64,000 nt of DNA from Alphaproteobacteria bacterium (GTDB lineage: Bacteria; Bacteroidota; Bacteroidia; Bacteroidales; FEN-979). The position numbers and the translations under genes are program-made. Shown here in pieces: positions 27,116 to 36,437 of this stretch. Numbering within the stretch: position 1 is the first letter of the stretch; each line of letters starts with the position of its first letter. Below the pieces are notes generated by a model that did no database searches, had not been told where the DNA came from, and saw nothing but the letters and a program-made list of their open reading frames with translations. The stretch covers positions 1 through 64,000 of the forward strand of contig SACF01000022.1 of assembly GCA_009928665.1 (NCBI GenBank). Reading direction: 5' to 3'.

Positions 27116-28291
27116 CTACTTCTTTCCGAAAGCATATACATTTCCATCCCCCGCTCCTACCACCACCAGGCCTGCCACCACTGCCGGTGTTGCAACAATC
27201 GCACTGCCGATCTCATACATCCACTGCTCTGCACCGGTTTTCAGGTCGAGGAACCGCAGGCGCCCATCCGAGGAGGCTACTACCACCGAACGGCCGGTGA
27301 TGACCGGTGATGCATCTACTTTTCCCAATGTTTTAAATTTCCAGCGAACTTTACCATCGGTAGCATCGAAACAATACACCATTTTGTTCTGGGTTCCGGT
27401 AACCACCAATCCGCTGGCCACTGCAGGTGAAGCAATGAAGGGGCCGCCTCCCTCAGTTTTCCAGACTATTTTTCCTGTTGCAAGGTCATAACAATAAAAA
27501 GCTCCGTCATAATTCCCGGCATAAGCGCGATTTCCTGATATTGCGGCGGATGCAGGAACATAGGTTTCGAGATCGGCCATATCCAGAAGCTTTCCGTTCC
27601 CGGCATCTACGATATGAAGAAATCCGTCGCAACCGCCTATTATCGCCTTTTCCTGGGCTATAGCCGGAGTTCCGTTGATATAATTCCCCGTTTCGTATTT
27701 CCAGATCATATTCCCGGTTTCAGCGTTGATGCAATGGAGGTTGAAGTCATAGCTGCCCACCAGAATTCTGTTCTTTTTTGTATTGGAACCCCCGGTCCAT
27801 GTCGGACTGCCCGAAATCTGTCCTTCGGTGGCATATTTCCATTTCTGTTTTCCTGTTTCAGCATCCAGTGCATAAAGCGTTCCTTCCAGATTTCCAACGT
27901 AGATTACCTTGTCGAGCAGTAACAATCCCGCCTCAATGGAATTCCCGGTCTCAAATTTCCATTTCAGCTTTCCTGATTGCGAAAGACAATAAACGGCACC
28001 ATCATCCGATCCGACGTATACATTTCCGTTACAGATAACAGCCGATGATTTTACAGCATCTGCGGTTTTATAAGTCCATAAAAGTTTTAAAGGCGGCAAC
28101 ACTACGGCGCCTGTACGACCTGTCAGTTGGTGATCGCCCCGGAAAGCGGGCCAGCAGGTAAACCGGGATGGTTGTGAAAGAAGTGTATTGGACGTCAATA
28201 ATATCACCAGAAAAATTACAACTATAATTTCCGGAAGAAAATTATGTTGATCGTTTTCGGGATGGCTGCTGCTCTGATTTTGTAAACGCAT
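27116..28291 (-). CDS. PQQ-like beta-propeller protein (cluster member 1)
   Basis: A 391-residue exported protein. A hydrophobic anchor or signal (about 22-42) is followed by repeated propeller blades with the tryptophan-docking pattern ALDAETGKQKWKY, CINAETGNMIWKYETG, CYDLATGKIVWKTEGG and CFDATDGKVRWKFKT. These PQQ_2-type blades fold as a 7- or 8-bladed propeller. I see no vicinal Cys pair or heme motif expected of an active quinoprotein dehydrogenase. I chose the ATG over an upstream in-frame GTG at 28339. A TAATTTTG element at 28363-28370 (minus strand) could give it a separate promoter. Confidence 0.8.
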   Translation of the reverse strand: MRLQNQSSSHPENDQHNFLPEIIVVIFLVILLTSNTLLSQPSRFTCWPAFRGDHQLTGRTGAVVLPPLKLLWTYKTADAVKSSAVICNGNVYVGSDDGAVYCLSQSGKLKWKFETGNSIEAGLLLLDKVIYVGNLEGTLYALDAETGKQKWKYATEGQISGSPTWTGGSNTKKNRILVGSYDFNLHCINAETGNMIWKYETGNYINGTPAIAQEKAIIGGCDGFLHIVDAGNGKLLDMADLETYVPASAAISGNRAYAGNYDGAFYCYDLATGKIVWKTEGGGPFIASPAVASGLVVTGTQNKMVYCFDATDGKVRWKFKTLGKVDASPVITGRSVVVASSDGRLRFLDLKTGAEQWMYEIGSAIVATPAVVAGLVVVGAGDGNVYAFGKK

Positions 28292-28367
28292 TTTACAACG
28301 CACATGAAGATTTAAAATTGAAAAAAAGCAGTTCTTCACAGTTTAAAGTTTCCTGAATTGTTCAAAA

Positions 28368-29930
28368 TTACTTCGATTTCCATGCTAATGCCCCTGTTGG
28401 GCAGGATTGCACCACCTTTTCTGCAGTGCGCGTCAAGGCTTCCAGAATTGATCCTTTCAGCGGGACATTAATCCGGACATCAAATCCCCGGCCAATATAC
28501 GAAAGTCCGATTGGTTCCTTTTCACGACTGGTAATGGCTACACATAAGCCACATTTAATACATTTTTCAGATTCATAAACCACCATAGGATGACCGGAAA
28601 CTTTTGTGATCATTTTTCGTTCCGGTCCGATAAATCGTTTTTGATGGGCCTGGTATTCGCCCGCATAGTTTCTCAGCTTGCAATCCTCCTGTCGCCGGCA
28701 GTCGCAATGCATACAGCGGGCCGCCTCACGGATCGCCTCACCAATCGTGAATCCACTCCGGAGTCCACCGGCAGGTTCTGTACGTTTATCCCTGCTCCCT
28801 TCCACCAGGTACGTTTCAAACTCCGTTTCCCGAAGGATCCCGAAGGAAGAGTTGAATTTTTTCAGTGGACCGTGGGGTTTGCCTGTTCTTAAAAAATGAT
28901 CCGCGGAACGGGCAGCGTTTTTACCCTGTGCCACAGATCTTACAGCCATCTGATTCTTACTCGCCGGGGTACCGCAGGCAAATATCCCCGGATGCGTGGC
29001 CCCAAACGTCGTTCTGCTGACCCGGATTCCTTCTTCATCAAGGATCAGTCCGAAATCGTGCAGGATTTTCTGTTCTTCATTTCCCGTGGCAAGGATCAGG
29101 GCATTAAAATCGTGAAGTAGCGTTTCCTCGAACCTGCGGTCATCGATCCGGGCGCTCATTCTGAATTCAGCCCCCATGTTCCTGATTACATCAATTTCGG
29201 CATCCAGAACATGACGGGGAAGCCGCTCCTCCGGAATATGACTGCGCAACATCCCGCCCGGATCGGAATGCTGATCAAACAGGGTGCATCCATGCCCCGA
29301 TCGCAACAGGTAAAATGCAGCTGAAAGCCCGGCCGGACCGGTACCGATAATAGCCACCCTTTTGCCTGTGCGGGGCACCTTGATCAGCAGGTTATTCCCT
29401 CTCCGGGAATCATCTTCAGCGGTAATTCTTTTTAACAGGCAAACAGATACCGGCAGATCAATGGTTCCCCTGCGACATGCTTTTTCGCACGGTGCAGGAC
29501 AGATGTATCCGAGAATCCATGGAAGTGCGATCTCTTCCCTGACCAGGTCAAGGGCCTCCTGAAGCCGGTTCTGTGCAATCAGACGGTTCATCCGGGGGAT
29601 GTCCATATGAGCGGGACACGATCGCTGGCAGGGAGCTTCACAGTCACCCACATGATCGCTCAGCAGCAATTCAAGGGCCTCCCGCCTCAATTCCCGGATC
29701 TCGGGCGAATGGGTCTGGATGAGCATTTCATCTTCCACCAGGCAGGAACAGGAAGGGATAAACTGGTTCCTTCCGATGTCTTTCACCAGACATACCATAC
29801 AGGAGGGATGGTTGTGCACTCCTGCAATGTGGCACATAGCGGGAATAACAATTCCTGCTGCGGCAGCCGCCTCCATGACAGTCATACCTTCTTTGGCTTC
29901 GATACGATGATGGTCGATGGTAATCTTCAT
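28368..29930 (-). CDS. GltD-like flavo-iron-sulfur protein lacking the NAD(P)H domain
   Basis: A 520-residue redox subunit. Residues 1-75 are a [2Fe-2S] ferredoxin-like domain with Cys33, Cys44, Cys47 and Cys61. His93/Cys97/Cys101/Cys105 and GYICPAPCEKAC form a NuoG/GltD-type iron-sulfur region. FAD binds at GTGPAG (196-201). ILATG (279-283) is followed only 32 residues later by GIFACG (315-320), so the NAD(P)H Rossmann insert of GltD proteins (about 150 residues) is absent. The C-terminus has CMHCDC and CIKCGLC with VVQSCPTGAL. It likely receives electrons from a partner, most simply the NADH-oxidising protein encoded just upstream (inference). Confidence 0.82.
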   Translation of the reverse strand: MKITIDHHRIEAKEGMTVMEAAAAAGIVIPAMCHIAGVHNHPSCMVCLVKDIGRNQFIPSCSCLVEDEMLIQTHSPEIRELRREALELLLSDHVGDCEAPCQRSCPAHMDIPRMNRLIAQNRLQEALDLVREEIALPWILGYICPAPCEKACRRGTIDLPVSVCLLKRITAEDDSRRGNNLLIKVPRTGKRVAIIGTGPAGLSAAFYLLRSGHGCTLFDQHSDPGGMLRSHIPEERLPRHVLDAEIDVIRNMGAEFRMSARIDDRRFEETLLHDFNALILATGNEEQKILHDFGLILDEEGIRVSRTTFGATHPGIFACGTPASKNQMAVRSVAQGKNAARSADHFLRTGKPHGPLKKFNSSFGILRETEFETYLVEGSRDKRTEPAGGLRSGFTIGEAIREAARCMHCDCRRQEDCKLRNYAGEYQAHQKRFIGPERKMITKVSGHPMVVYESEKCIKCGLCVAITSREKEPIGLSYIGRGFDVRINVPLKGSILEALTRTAEKVVQSCPTGALAWKSK

Positions 29931-30003
29931 GAATCTTTAGGACCTGAATTATTCACCTTTTTATCATAACATGCCAGGAAATTCCTACGCATGTATACTA
30001 TTG

Positions 30004-32355
30004 TTAAATAATTTTCACCGATCCGACCGGACAAACCTGTCGGCAGATATCGCACTTAATGCACTTCTCCGCATCAATTGAATGAACCGCGTACGGGGTG
30101 AATCCGATTGCATCGCCGGGGCATTGCTGGGCGCACTTTGTACATCCAATACAGGTTTCATCAATGGTATAGGTGATCAGAGGCAGGCATTTACCGGCCG
30201 GACATTTACCCTCAAGATGTGCTTCGTACTCCTGCCGGAAATATCTGAGTGTAGATAAAACCGGATTGGGAGCGGTTTTGCCAAGCCCGCACAGGCTGGC
30301 CTTCCGGGTATTGTGGGCAAGATGCTCCAGTTGTTCAAGATCGCCTGACCGGGCTTCGCCACACCTGATTTTTTCCAGAATGTCAAGCATCCTGCGGGTT
30401 CCGATACGGCAGAAAGTGCATTGTCCGCAACTCTGGCTTTGCGTAAATGAAAGAAAATAATGCGCCATATCAACCATGCAATCCGATTCATCCAACACGA
30501 TCATCCCTCCCGATCCCATCATCGCACCGGCATTATTCAATGCTTCATAATCGATCGGCTGATCTGCCAGGGAGGCAGGAATACACCCCCCCGAAGGCCC
30601 CCCGATCTGGACTGCTTTAAATCCCAATCCCGAAGCGATTCCACCTCCGATCTCCTCCACGATCGACCGGATGGAAATCCCCATGGGAACCTCGATCAAT
30701 CCTCCCCGTTTGACCTTTCCGGCAAGGGCAAAAACCTTGGTACCTTTACTTTTCTCAGTGCCAATGGAAGCAAAGGAGGCAGCACCATTCCTGATAATCC
30801 AGGAAACCAGCGCGAATGTTTCCGTGTTGTTGATCAGGGTCGGATTCCCGGATAAACCCTTCACGGCCGGATAAGGGGGGCGGAGCCTTGGAATCCCGCG
30901 GTGACCTTCGACCGACGCGATCAATGCGGTCTCTTCACCACATACAAAGGCTCCGGCTCCTTCGAAAATCTCAAGATCAAATGAGAAATCCGTATCATAG
31001 ATCCTCGAACCGAGAATCCCTTCCGCGTAACATTTACCAATCGCTTCCCGGATTCGTTGCACGGCTAAGGGATATTCGGCCCGGATATAAAAAATTCCCC
31101 TGGAAGCGCCCGTTGCATAACCTGCAATAATCATCCCTTCGATGATCCTGAAAGGATATGATTCGAGCAACATCCGGTCCATGAAAGCCCCCGGATCTCC
31201 TTCATCACCATTGCATATCACGACTTTCGGGAAATGGATCTGGTCGTGCACCATTTGCCACTTCCGACCGGTCGGGAATCCTGCTCCCCCGCGTCCCCGT
31301 AAACCGCTTGCCGTGATCTCATCGATCACCTCCTGAGGAGTCATCAACTTCAGGCACTTCTTTAAGGCATTAAAACCCTCCGACCTCCTGTATTCGTCGA
31401 GTTCACAGGGTTTTACAGCCCCCCGGTTTTCCGTTGCAATACTGCACTGGGGCTCCAGAAAACATGTCAGGGGCGAGTCCCTCTGTTCTGAAGGATACCT
31501 TTCAAACGTACCGGGAGCTCCGTCCTTCAGGATCTTTTCAAAAAATGAAAGGATTCGGGTCCGAAATCTGTTTGCCGGGTTAATCGGTCTGAAATGACTT
31601 AATACAATCTCTTTGACCTCTTCCGGCTTTATTTTGGAATAGAACATGGGATTTTCGCCCGGTTTGATGATTTCAAGTACCGGGACCTGATGGCAAACGC
31701 CTACACATCCCACTTGCTTTACATCGACCACAATCCCGGATTCGGTAATGGTTTGTTCCAGTTCGGCCTTGATTTCAGCGCTGCCGCTTGCAATACAGCA
31801 GGACCCCAGTCCGATACGAATTTCACCCTGAATGTTACCGACCGAAATTAAACCCGACTCTGAATCCGGACCTTTACGTTGCGGGCGACGAAGAAAATCG
31901 ACGAGGATCTCCCCGGCCTGTTCAGGCATAACATGACCATAAGTAATGTCATCTATACGAATTACAGGGGCCAGGGTACAACAACCCAGACATGCCACTT
32001 TTTCGATGGAAAAAATCGAGGAGCGATCGGTGTCTTCTCCCGGCGCCAGCTTTAATTCCCTCCTGAAGGCATTATAAACCTGAAGCGCCCCTTTTACATG
32101 ACAGGCGGTTCCGGTACAGACATGGATCATGTGTTTCCCTGCCAGGTTATGTCTGAACTGAGAATAAAAAGTCGATATCCCTTGTATTTCCTGCAATCTA
32201 ATATCCGTAATCTCGCAAACCCGTCTCATGGCTTCTTCGGGGAGATAATGAAATTCCTCCTGGATCCGCTGCAGGATCGGAATGACCTTATCGGGCGATG
32301 TTCCGCTCTTGCTTACGATCAGATCAACCTTTTCTATGATCTCCTCTTTCTTCAC
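30004..32355 (-). CDS. Fused NuoE-NuoF/HydB-type NADH-oxidising flavoprotein
   Basis: A 783-residue multidomain protein. Residues 1-155 are a NuoE/HydC thioredoxin-like [2Fe-2S] domain (Cys80, Cys85, Cys122, Cys126). Residues 175-255 are a second such domain (SCC 185-187, Cys217, Cys221). Residues 330-600 are the NuoF FMN/NADH domain (GLRGRGGAGFPTGRKW; GDEGDPGAFMDR). SCGQCTFCRIGTRRM (642-656) with Cys689 binds a [4Fe-4S]. A C-terminal 2x[4Fe-4S] ferredoxin (CIGCTKCAQQCP, CIKCDICRQVCP) follows. This layout matches HydB/HndC of bifurcating hydrogenases fused to HydC, and not complex I NuoF. The start is GTG, directly after an in-frame stop. No hydrogenase subunit is nearby. Confidence 0.88.
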   Translation of the reverse strand: MKKEEIIEKVDLIVSKSGTSPDKVIPILQRIQEEFHYLPEEAMRRVCEITDIRLQEIQGISTFYSQFRHNLAGKHMIHVCTGTACHVKGALQVYNAFRRELKLAPGEDTDRSSIFSIEKVACLGCCTLAPVIRIDDITYGHVMPEQAGEILVDFLRRPQRKGPDSESGLISVGNIQGEIRIGLGSCCIASGSAEIKAELEQTITESGIVVDVKQVGCVGVCHQVPVLEIIKPGENPMFYSKIKPEEVKEIVLSHFRPINPANRFRTRILSFFEKILKDGAPGTFERYPSEQRDSPLTCFLEPQCSIATENRGAVKPCELDEYRRSEGFNALKKCLKLMTPQEVIDEITASGLRGRGGAGFPTGRKWQMVHDQIHFPKVVICNGDEGDPGAFMDRMLLESYPFRIIEGMIIAGYATGASRGIFYIRAEYPLAVQRIREAIGKCYAEGILGSRIYDTDFSFDLEIFEGAGAFVCGEETALIASVEGHRGIPRLRPPYPAVKGLSGNPTLINNTETFALVSWIIRNGAASFASIGTEKSKGTKVFALAGKVKRGGLIEVPMGISIRSIVEEIGGGIASGLGFKAVQIGGPSGGCIPASLADQPIDYEALNNAGAMMGSGGMIVLDESDCMVDMAHYFLSFTQSQSCGQCTFCRIGTRRMLDILEKIRCGEARSGDLEQLEHLAHNTRKASLCGLGKTAPNPVLSTLRYFRQEYEAHLEGKCPAGKCLPLITYTIDETCIGCTKCAQQCPGDAIGFTPYAVHSIDAEKCIKCDICRQVCPVGSVKII

Positions 32356-32431
32356 CGCTTAATCCCGAAAATTTCCATTCGCAAATAATCCATCATTATC
32401 AACCCTTGAATCGTAAATTTTTTTAATCCTT

Positions 32432-34276
32432 TCATTTTCCAATGCAGTACAAATTATTGTTCCCCCGGATATAGATTCGCCCATCGGTAAAGGCCGGCGT
32501 GCAAAAGGTTCCCTCCCCCAGAGCGGGTTGTCCGATCAGTTGAAATTTATCCGATGCATTAAAAATGTACATTACGCCCAGCTTATCCAACAGATATATT
32601 CTTCCTTCGGCCATCATGGGCGACGAATAGATAGTCTGATCAAATTCATGTTCCCAGAATTTTTCCCCGTTCATAACATTGTAGCACACGACGGTACCGT
32701 AACTGGTCGCCAGAAACAGGTATTGCGTCGTCGCTACCGGGCTGGGAACATCCGATAAGTACTCCGAATCTTCCCAGAGGATCCGGGGCTGTTCACCTAA
32801 TTGGATTGCCGTAAGCTTCGAATATTCATTAACGGAAAAGACCCTTCCGTCGGCATAGGCAACCGAAGGCCCGACTTCGCCGTTGATGCAATCCGTTCTC
32901 CACAATTCCTTCCCGTTTTCAGGATCGTAAGCAGCAATGAACGGTTCGGCCGCCAGGATCAGTTCCATCCTTGTTCCGGTATGAACCAGAACCGGCGAAG
33001 CCCATGAAACCTTGACAGCCCTCTGGGTTTTCCAGATCACATCGCCGGTTGGTCCGGCCAATGCCATCACGGCGGCGCTTCCGCGTTGATCATACTGCAC
33101 AATCACCCGGTCTTTATACATGATCAGGGAAGAGGAGTGCCCGTAGTGATTGGAGGGAACGCCCAGGTTTTTAACCCAGACGATCTTCCCTTCAAAATTC
33201 AGGGCAGCAATGTCACCATTGGCAAAGATGGCATAAATCCGCCGTCCGTCGGTGGTCATGCCCGGTGCAGCCTGACCGGTTTCTTTGTTAACCGCAGGCG
33301 CTTTGGCAGGACTTCCGGGGACTTTATCAATTACCGTAGTCCATAAAATCGTTCCTTTCCCGGCATCGATCCCGTAAATTTCGCGCCGGGTCTCATTGGC
33401 CCCCGATAAAAAGATTCTGTCACCCCAAACAATGGGCGAATTAAAACCTTGAAGCGGGATCTTGGTTTTCCAAATAATGTTTTTTCCTGATTTTCCGTCC
33501 CAGGAAATCGGGATGTTTTTATGATGATCTATTCCGATCCCACCAGGACCTCTGAACCCGGGGAAATTTTTCCGGATTTCGGCCTGGGTCGGGAATCCCA
33601 CGGGATTTGCGGCGAAACCTGATGGCTGATCCGCCCTCTGTGTAACGGAATCGGCAACCATACCCGGAACATCCGTTGGTAATTCGACCGCCCCGTTCTC
33701 CAGGTTTGCCTTATCCGATCCGACATTTGCATTTGCCGGTTCACCTTTTGCCGCAACAGCTCCGCTTAAAGCATGTTCCAGATCTCTTCCCAGCTCATGA
33801 TCGGTCATAAAAGCGAGGATCAAAGCGGAACAAATCATCACAACACCAGCCCCTGCAATCCACTTCCGGCTTGCAGACTGCTGTTCCCAAAAATCCAATT
33901 TCTTCCGCCCAGGTTCATCGGGTGAAATCTTTACAATAAAATCGGTTGCTTTCAGGGATATTACAACTACCAAACCACTTATCAGCAACAGGTATCCTCC
34001 AATTCTGATCTGCCACTGGCTCGTGAAAAATGCCTTCCGTGCCAGCAGATCAAGGCTGCGGATCTCCTCACGCAACGTTTCATCTTCAGGGTTGGTATTC
34101 AGCCGCTCATTCAGTAAGATCAGGGTGCGTGAATTCAGCGGATCAATCCGCTTCATCTGCAGATAATTTAAGATCAACATCACACTGAGGATCAATGCAA
34201 AAACAGAGCCTGCGAAAGCCGTGATGTGCAATGACCTGATGGTGCGGTCAGGGGATTTATCAGGAAGTTTATCCAT
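32432..34276 (-). CDS. Membrane-anchored PQQ-like beta-propeller protein (cluster member 2)
   Basis: A 614-residue protein with three predicted membrane helices (about 17-40, 88-110, 132-152) followed by a linker (160-245) and a PQQ-like propeller (250-614). The propeller starts FPGFRGPGGIGI and has docking blades such as GIDAGKGTILWTT, ALNFEGKIVWVKN and AYDPENGKELWRTD. The head helices would hold the propeller on the periplasmic side of the inner membrane. It lies between the NADH-oxidising protein and the NapH-like protein, so it may be the envelope partner of this complex (inference). Confidence 0.82.
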   Translation of the reverse strand: MDKLPDKSPDRTIRSLHITAFAGSVFALILSVMLILNYLQMKRIDPLNSRTLILLNERLNTNPEDETLREEIRSLDLLARKAFFTSQWQIRIGGYLLLISGLVVVISLKATDFIVKISPDEPGRKKLDFWEQQSASRKWIAGAGVVMICSALILAFMTDHELGRDLEHALSGAVAAKGEPANANVGSDKANLENGAVELPTDVPGMVADSVTQRADQPSGFAANPVGFPTQAEIRKNFPGFRGPGGIGIDHHKNIPISWDGKSGKNIIWKTKIPLQGFNSPIVWGDRIFLSGANETRREIYGIDAGKGTILWTTVIDKVPGSPAKAPAVNKETGQAAPGMTTDGRRIYAIFANGDIAALNFEGKIVWVKNLGVPSNHYGHSSSLIMYKDRVIVQYDQRGSAAVMALAGPTGDVIWKTQRAVKVSWASPVLVHTGTRMELILAAEPFIAAYDPENGKELWRTDCINGEVGPSVAYADGRVFSVNEYSKLTAIQLGEQPRILWEDSEYLSDVPSPVATTQYLFLATSYGTVVCYNVMNGEKFWEHEFDQTIYSSPMMAEGRIYLLDKLGVMYIFNASDKFQLIGQPALGEGTFCTPAFTDGRIYIRGNNNLYCIGK

Positions 34277-34392
34277 CGATCATTTCATCTTTTTGAATCC
34301 CGGGTTTAAAATTCCACTTGACTGGCTGGCTGTTGATTCCAGCCCGTTTTGAAAGTGATGCTGTTTTAAAAACATAATAAGTTCCAATTTCT

Positions 34393-35688
34393 TCAAGCCT
34401 TATGATTCAATTCTGTTGGCATGGTATTTCCCATCACGGGGCAATAATCCGTACATCTTGCGCAACTCAAACAGGCACCTTTATCAGGAACATAGTCCGA
34501 TTGATGATTTTCCAACAACTTTCCTGCAACCATCAAACCGGTCGTTAATCCCAAAAACGCCCCCAATATCCATCCTCCGATTAAAAATCTATGAAGAATA
34601 ATTCGTGCTTCCTGATAAACCTCTGTCAGCGGTTTCCCCGATGATCTGAATGCTTTTATCTCAAACGATTCGTTGTCTTGTCCGTTTTGATCTGAAACCA
34701 GAAGTTCTTTTGCGAGCTTTACGGTCCGGTTGACACCTGCAAATGTCTCTTGCAATCTGCTTCCTGCCCATCCTCCCCCAACCATCAGAAAGGGAATTAG
34801 CAAGGTAATAAACATCAGTTTCCGTACCCGTCGGCGTCTGGTTTCGGCATATTTCACGGAGTTCGGGATTTTTATGGCGCCGCATGGGCACGAATTCTCA
34901 CAGAGCCGACAGTTGATGCATTCGGCCGGAGTTATGGTCATGTGACGATATGAAAACCGGCTGATCCAGTTCAGAAGAACACCGTAGGGACATAAATACC
35001 TGCAGTAAGGCCTGGCGATGAAAATTCCGGTTAACAATAAAATCGCGGCAAATAGTAACATTGAAAAACTGGCGTTGATCCTGAAAATCCCGACAAACGG
35101 ATCGTACCTGCAAATAATAAAATCGGTACCCGTAGCAGCGAAAAGCACGGCCAATCCAAGGTACAAATAGGGCATCATCCCCAACGCGGCATCAACCTTT
35201 GAATTGATCGTTTTGGGTCTGAAAGCCACAAGGTCCTGCATTGCGCCGAAAGGACATACTCCCGCACAAAAGGTCCTCCCAAAGAACAGCGTGAATATAA
35301 GCGGAATAATAAAGAAGGCTAAAACTGTCAGCGGTATAGGATAGGTCGGATCAAACAAGGCAAGGGTTACATTCTGAACAGACCCGACCGCACAAATACA
35401 GCCTTCACGGTAAAATCCAAAATAGACCAGGGAAAACATCGAAACCCAAAAGACACCTTTTCGCGATCGCTTTTTTAACACCATCCATGATACGGCCGAC
35501 AAGGCCAGTATCAGAACGGAAAGATCAACCACGGCCATGATCTCAGCCCGCGGTCCGGGGAGCATAGTTTCAGGTTGCTGGTACCCGGTCTCAAATTCCG
35601 GTCGCGGGAACCGCTGGATGGCAAAGGAACTACCTGCCAACAGCATCAGCAATAAAAGTAACCAGAACTCCCTGTTTTTCCTGAACAT
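34393..35688 (-). CDS. NapH/NosR-like polytopic iron-sulfur membrane protein
   Basis: A 431-residue protein with about 6-7 membrane helices. Membrane-edge cysteine motifs are REGCICAVGSVQNV, RTFCAGVCPFGAMQD and RPYCRYLCPYGVLLN, as in NapH/NosR/CcoG proteins. A soluble ferredoxin motif CINCRLCENSCPCGAI and a C-terminal CLSCARCTDYCPVMG follow. Such proteins pass electrons between the quinol pool or cytoplasmic donors and periplasmic carriers. It lies next to a NapG-like polyferredoxin, the pairing seen in nap operons, but no nitrate reductase gene is present here. Confidence 0.82.
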   Translation of the reverse strand: MFRKNREFWLLLLLMLLAGSSFAIQRFPRPEFETGYQQPETMLPGPRAEIMAVVDLSVLILALSAVSWMVLKKRSRKGVFWVSMFSLVYFGFYREGCICAVGSVQNVTLALFDPTYPIPLTVLAFFIIPLIFTLFFGRTFCAGVCPFGAMQDLVAFRPKTINSKVDAALGMMPYLYLGLAVLFAATGTDFIICRYDPFVGIFRINASFSMLLFAAILLLTGIFIARPYCRYLCPYGVLLNWISRFSYRHMTITPAECINCRLCENSCPCGAIKIPNSVKYAETRRRRVRKLMFITLLIPFLMVGGGWAGSRLQETFAGVNRTVKLAKELLVSDQNGQDNESFEIKAFRSSGKPLTEVYQEARIILHRFLIGGWILGAFLGLTTGLMVAGKLLENHQSDYVPDKGACLSCARCTDYCPVMGNTMPTELNHKA

Positions 35689-35741
35689 GTTGTCAAATCA
35701 AATATTTAATGTCTGCGAATGTGCATTTTCTTATTTGATAA

Positions 35742-36410
35742 TTAAAAAGATTCCGGTCCTCCCGGTTTGTCCCCCGACAATGGCTGTTTCCCAAATCCCC
35801 TGAGTAGGTATGGACTCGTTGCTGGTACCCGGCTGAAGGCTCCGGCCGGGCACTTACGCGCAATGGCACATTCATTACAATTATCACAAATATGGTGGCG
35901 AATCTGAAGCTGAAGGGATCCGTTCCCGAAAGCCCCGCAACCCTTGACACATTTGCCACAACCTATGCAAAGATTTTCATCAATGGTATATTCAAAGAAG
36001 GGGTCCTCGATAAAACTCCGTTTAATTGCGCTGGTCGGACACAGTTGATTTTCAGCGCCCGTGTTCAGGGTTTTGGTGTCGGGTTTGAAGTATCCGCCAC
36101 ATAAATCGCAATAGCCACACATGGCGTAAACATGCACACATTTCACTGCCGAAGGCGTGCGTACACACTCGGTGGCACAACGTCCACACTGGATACATTT
36201 AGCGGGGTCGAGTTGCCAGACAAACTGTCGTGTTTCAAACGCCGGAACCAGTGTACAACTTCCGTTTTTGCTGCAGGCGTTACAGGAAATATTCAACCGG
36301 CATGTTCCCTCTTTCCGCGACCGGAAAACAAGTGATCCGGTCAGCAACCCCAATCCGGCAAGAATCCCGCCTCGGATCAGGTTCTGGAGAAAGACACGTC
36401 GTGTTGGCAT
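35742..36410 (-). CDS. NapG-like exported polyferredoxin
   Basis: A 222-residue protein with a signal containing MPTRRVFLQNLIRGG, loosely like a Tat signal with a single RR. At least four [4Fe-4S] motifs follow: CNACSKNGSC, CIQCGRCATEC, CGYCDLC with LCPTSAI, CIGCGKCVKGC and CDNCNECAIARKCP. The layout matches NapG/MauM-type ferredoxins that work with NapH-type membrane proteins on the periplasmic side. It is encoded 53 bases before the NapH-like gene. The electron acceptor is unknown. Confidence 0.82.
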   Translation of the reverse strand: MPTRRVFLQNLIRGGILAGLGLLTGSLVFRSRKEGTCRLNISCNACSKNGSCTLVPAFETRQFVWQLDPAKCIQCGRCATECVRTPSAVKCVHVYAMCGYCDLCGGYFKPDTKTLNTGAENQLCPTSAIKRSFIEDPFFEYTIDENLCIGCGKCVKGCGAFGNGSLQLQIRHHICDNCNECAIARKCPAGAFSRVPATSPYLLRGFGKQPLSGDKPGGPESF

Positions 36411-36437
36411 AAAAGCGGATATTAGCTAACTTTTTTG

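Noticed and set aside
27116..28291. Active quinoprotein (PQQ-dependent) dehydrogenase
   Set aside because: Propeller blades are present, but no vicinal Cys pair or heme-c site was found, and no PQQ-synthesis genes accompany it. The name PQQ-like is kept for the fold only.
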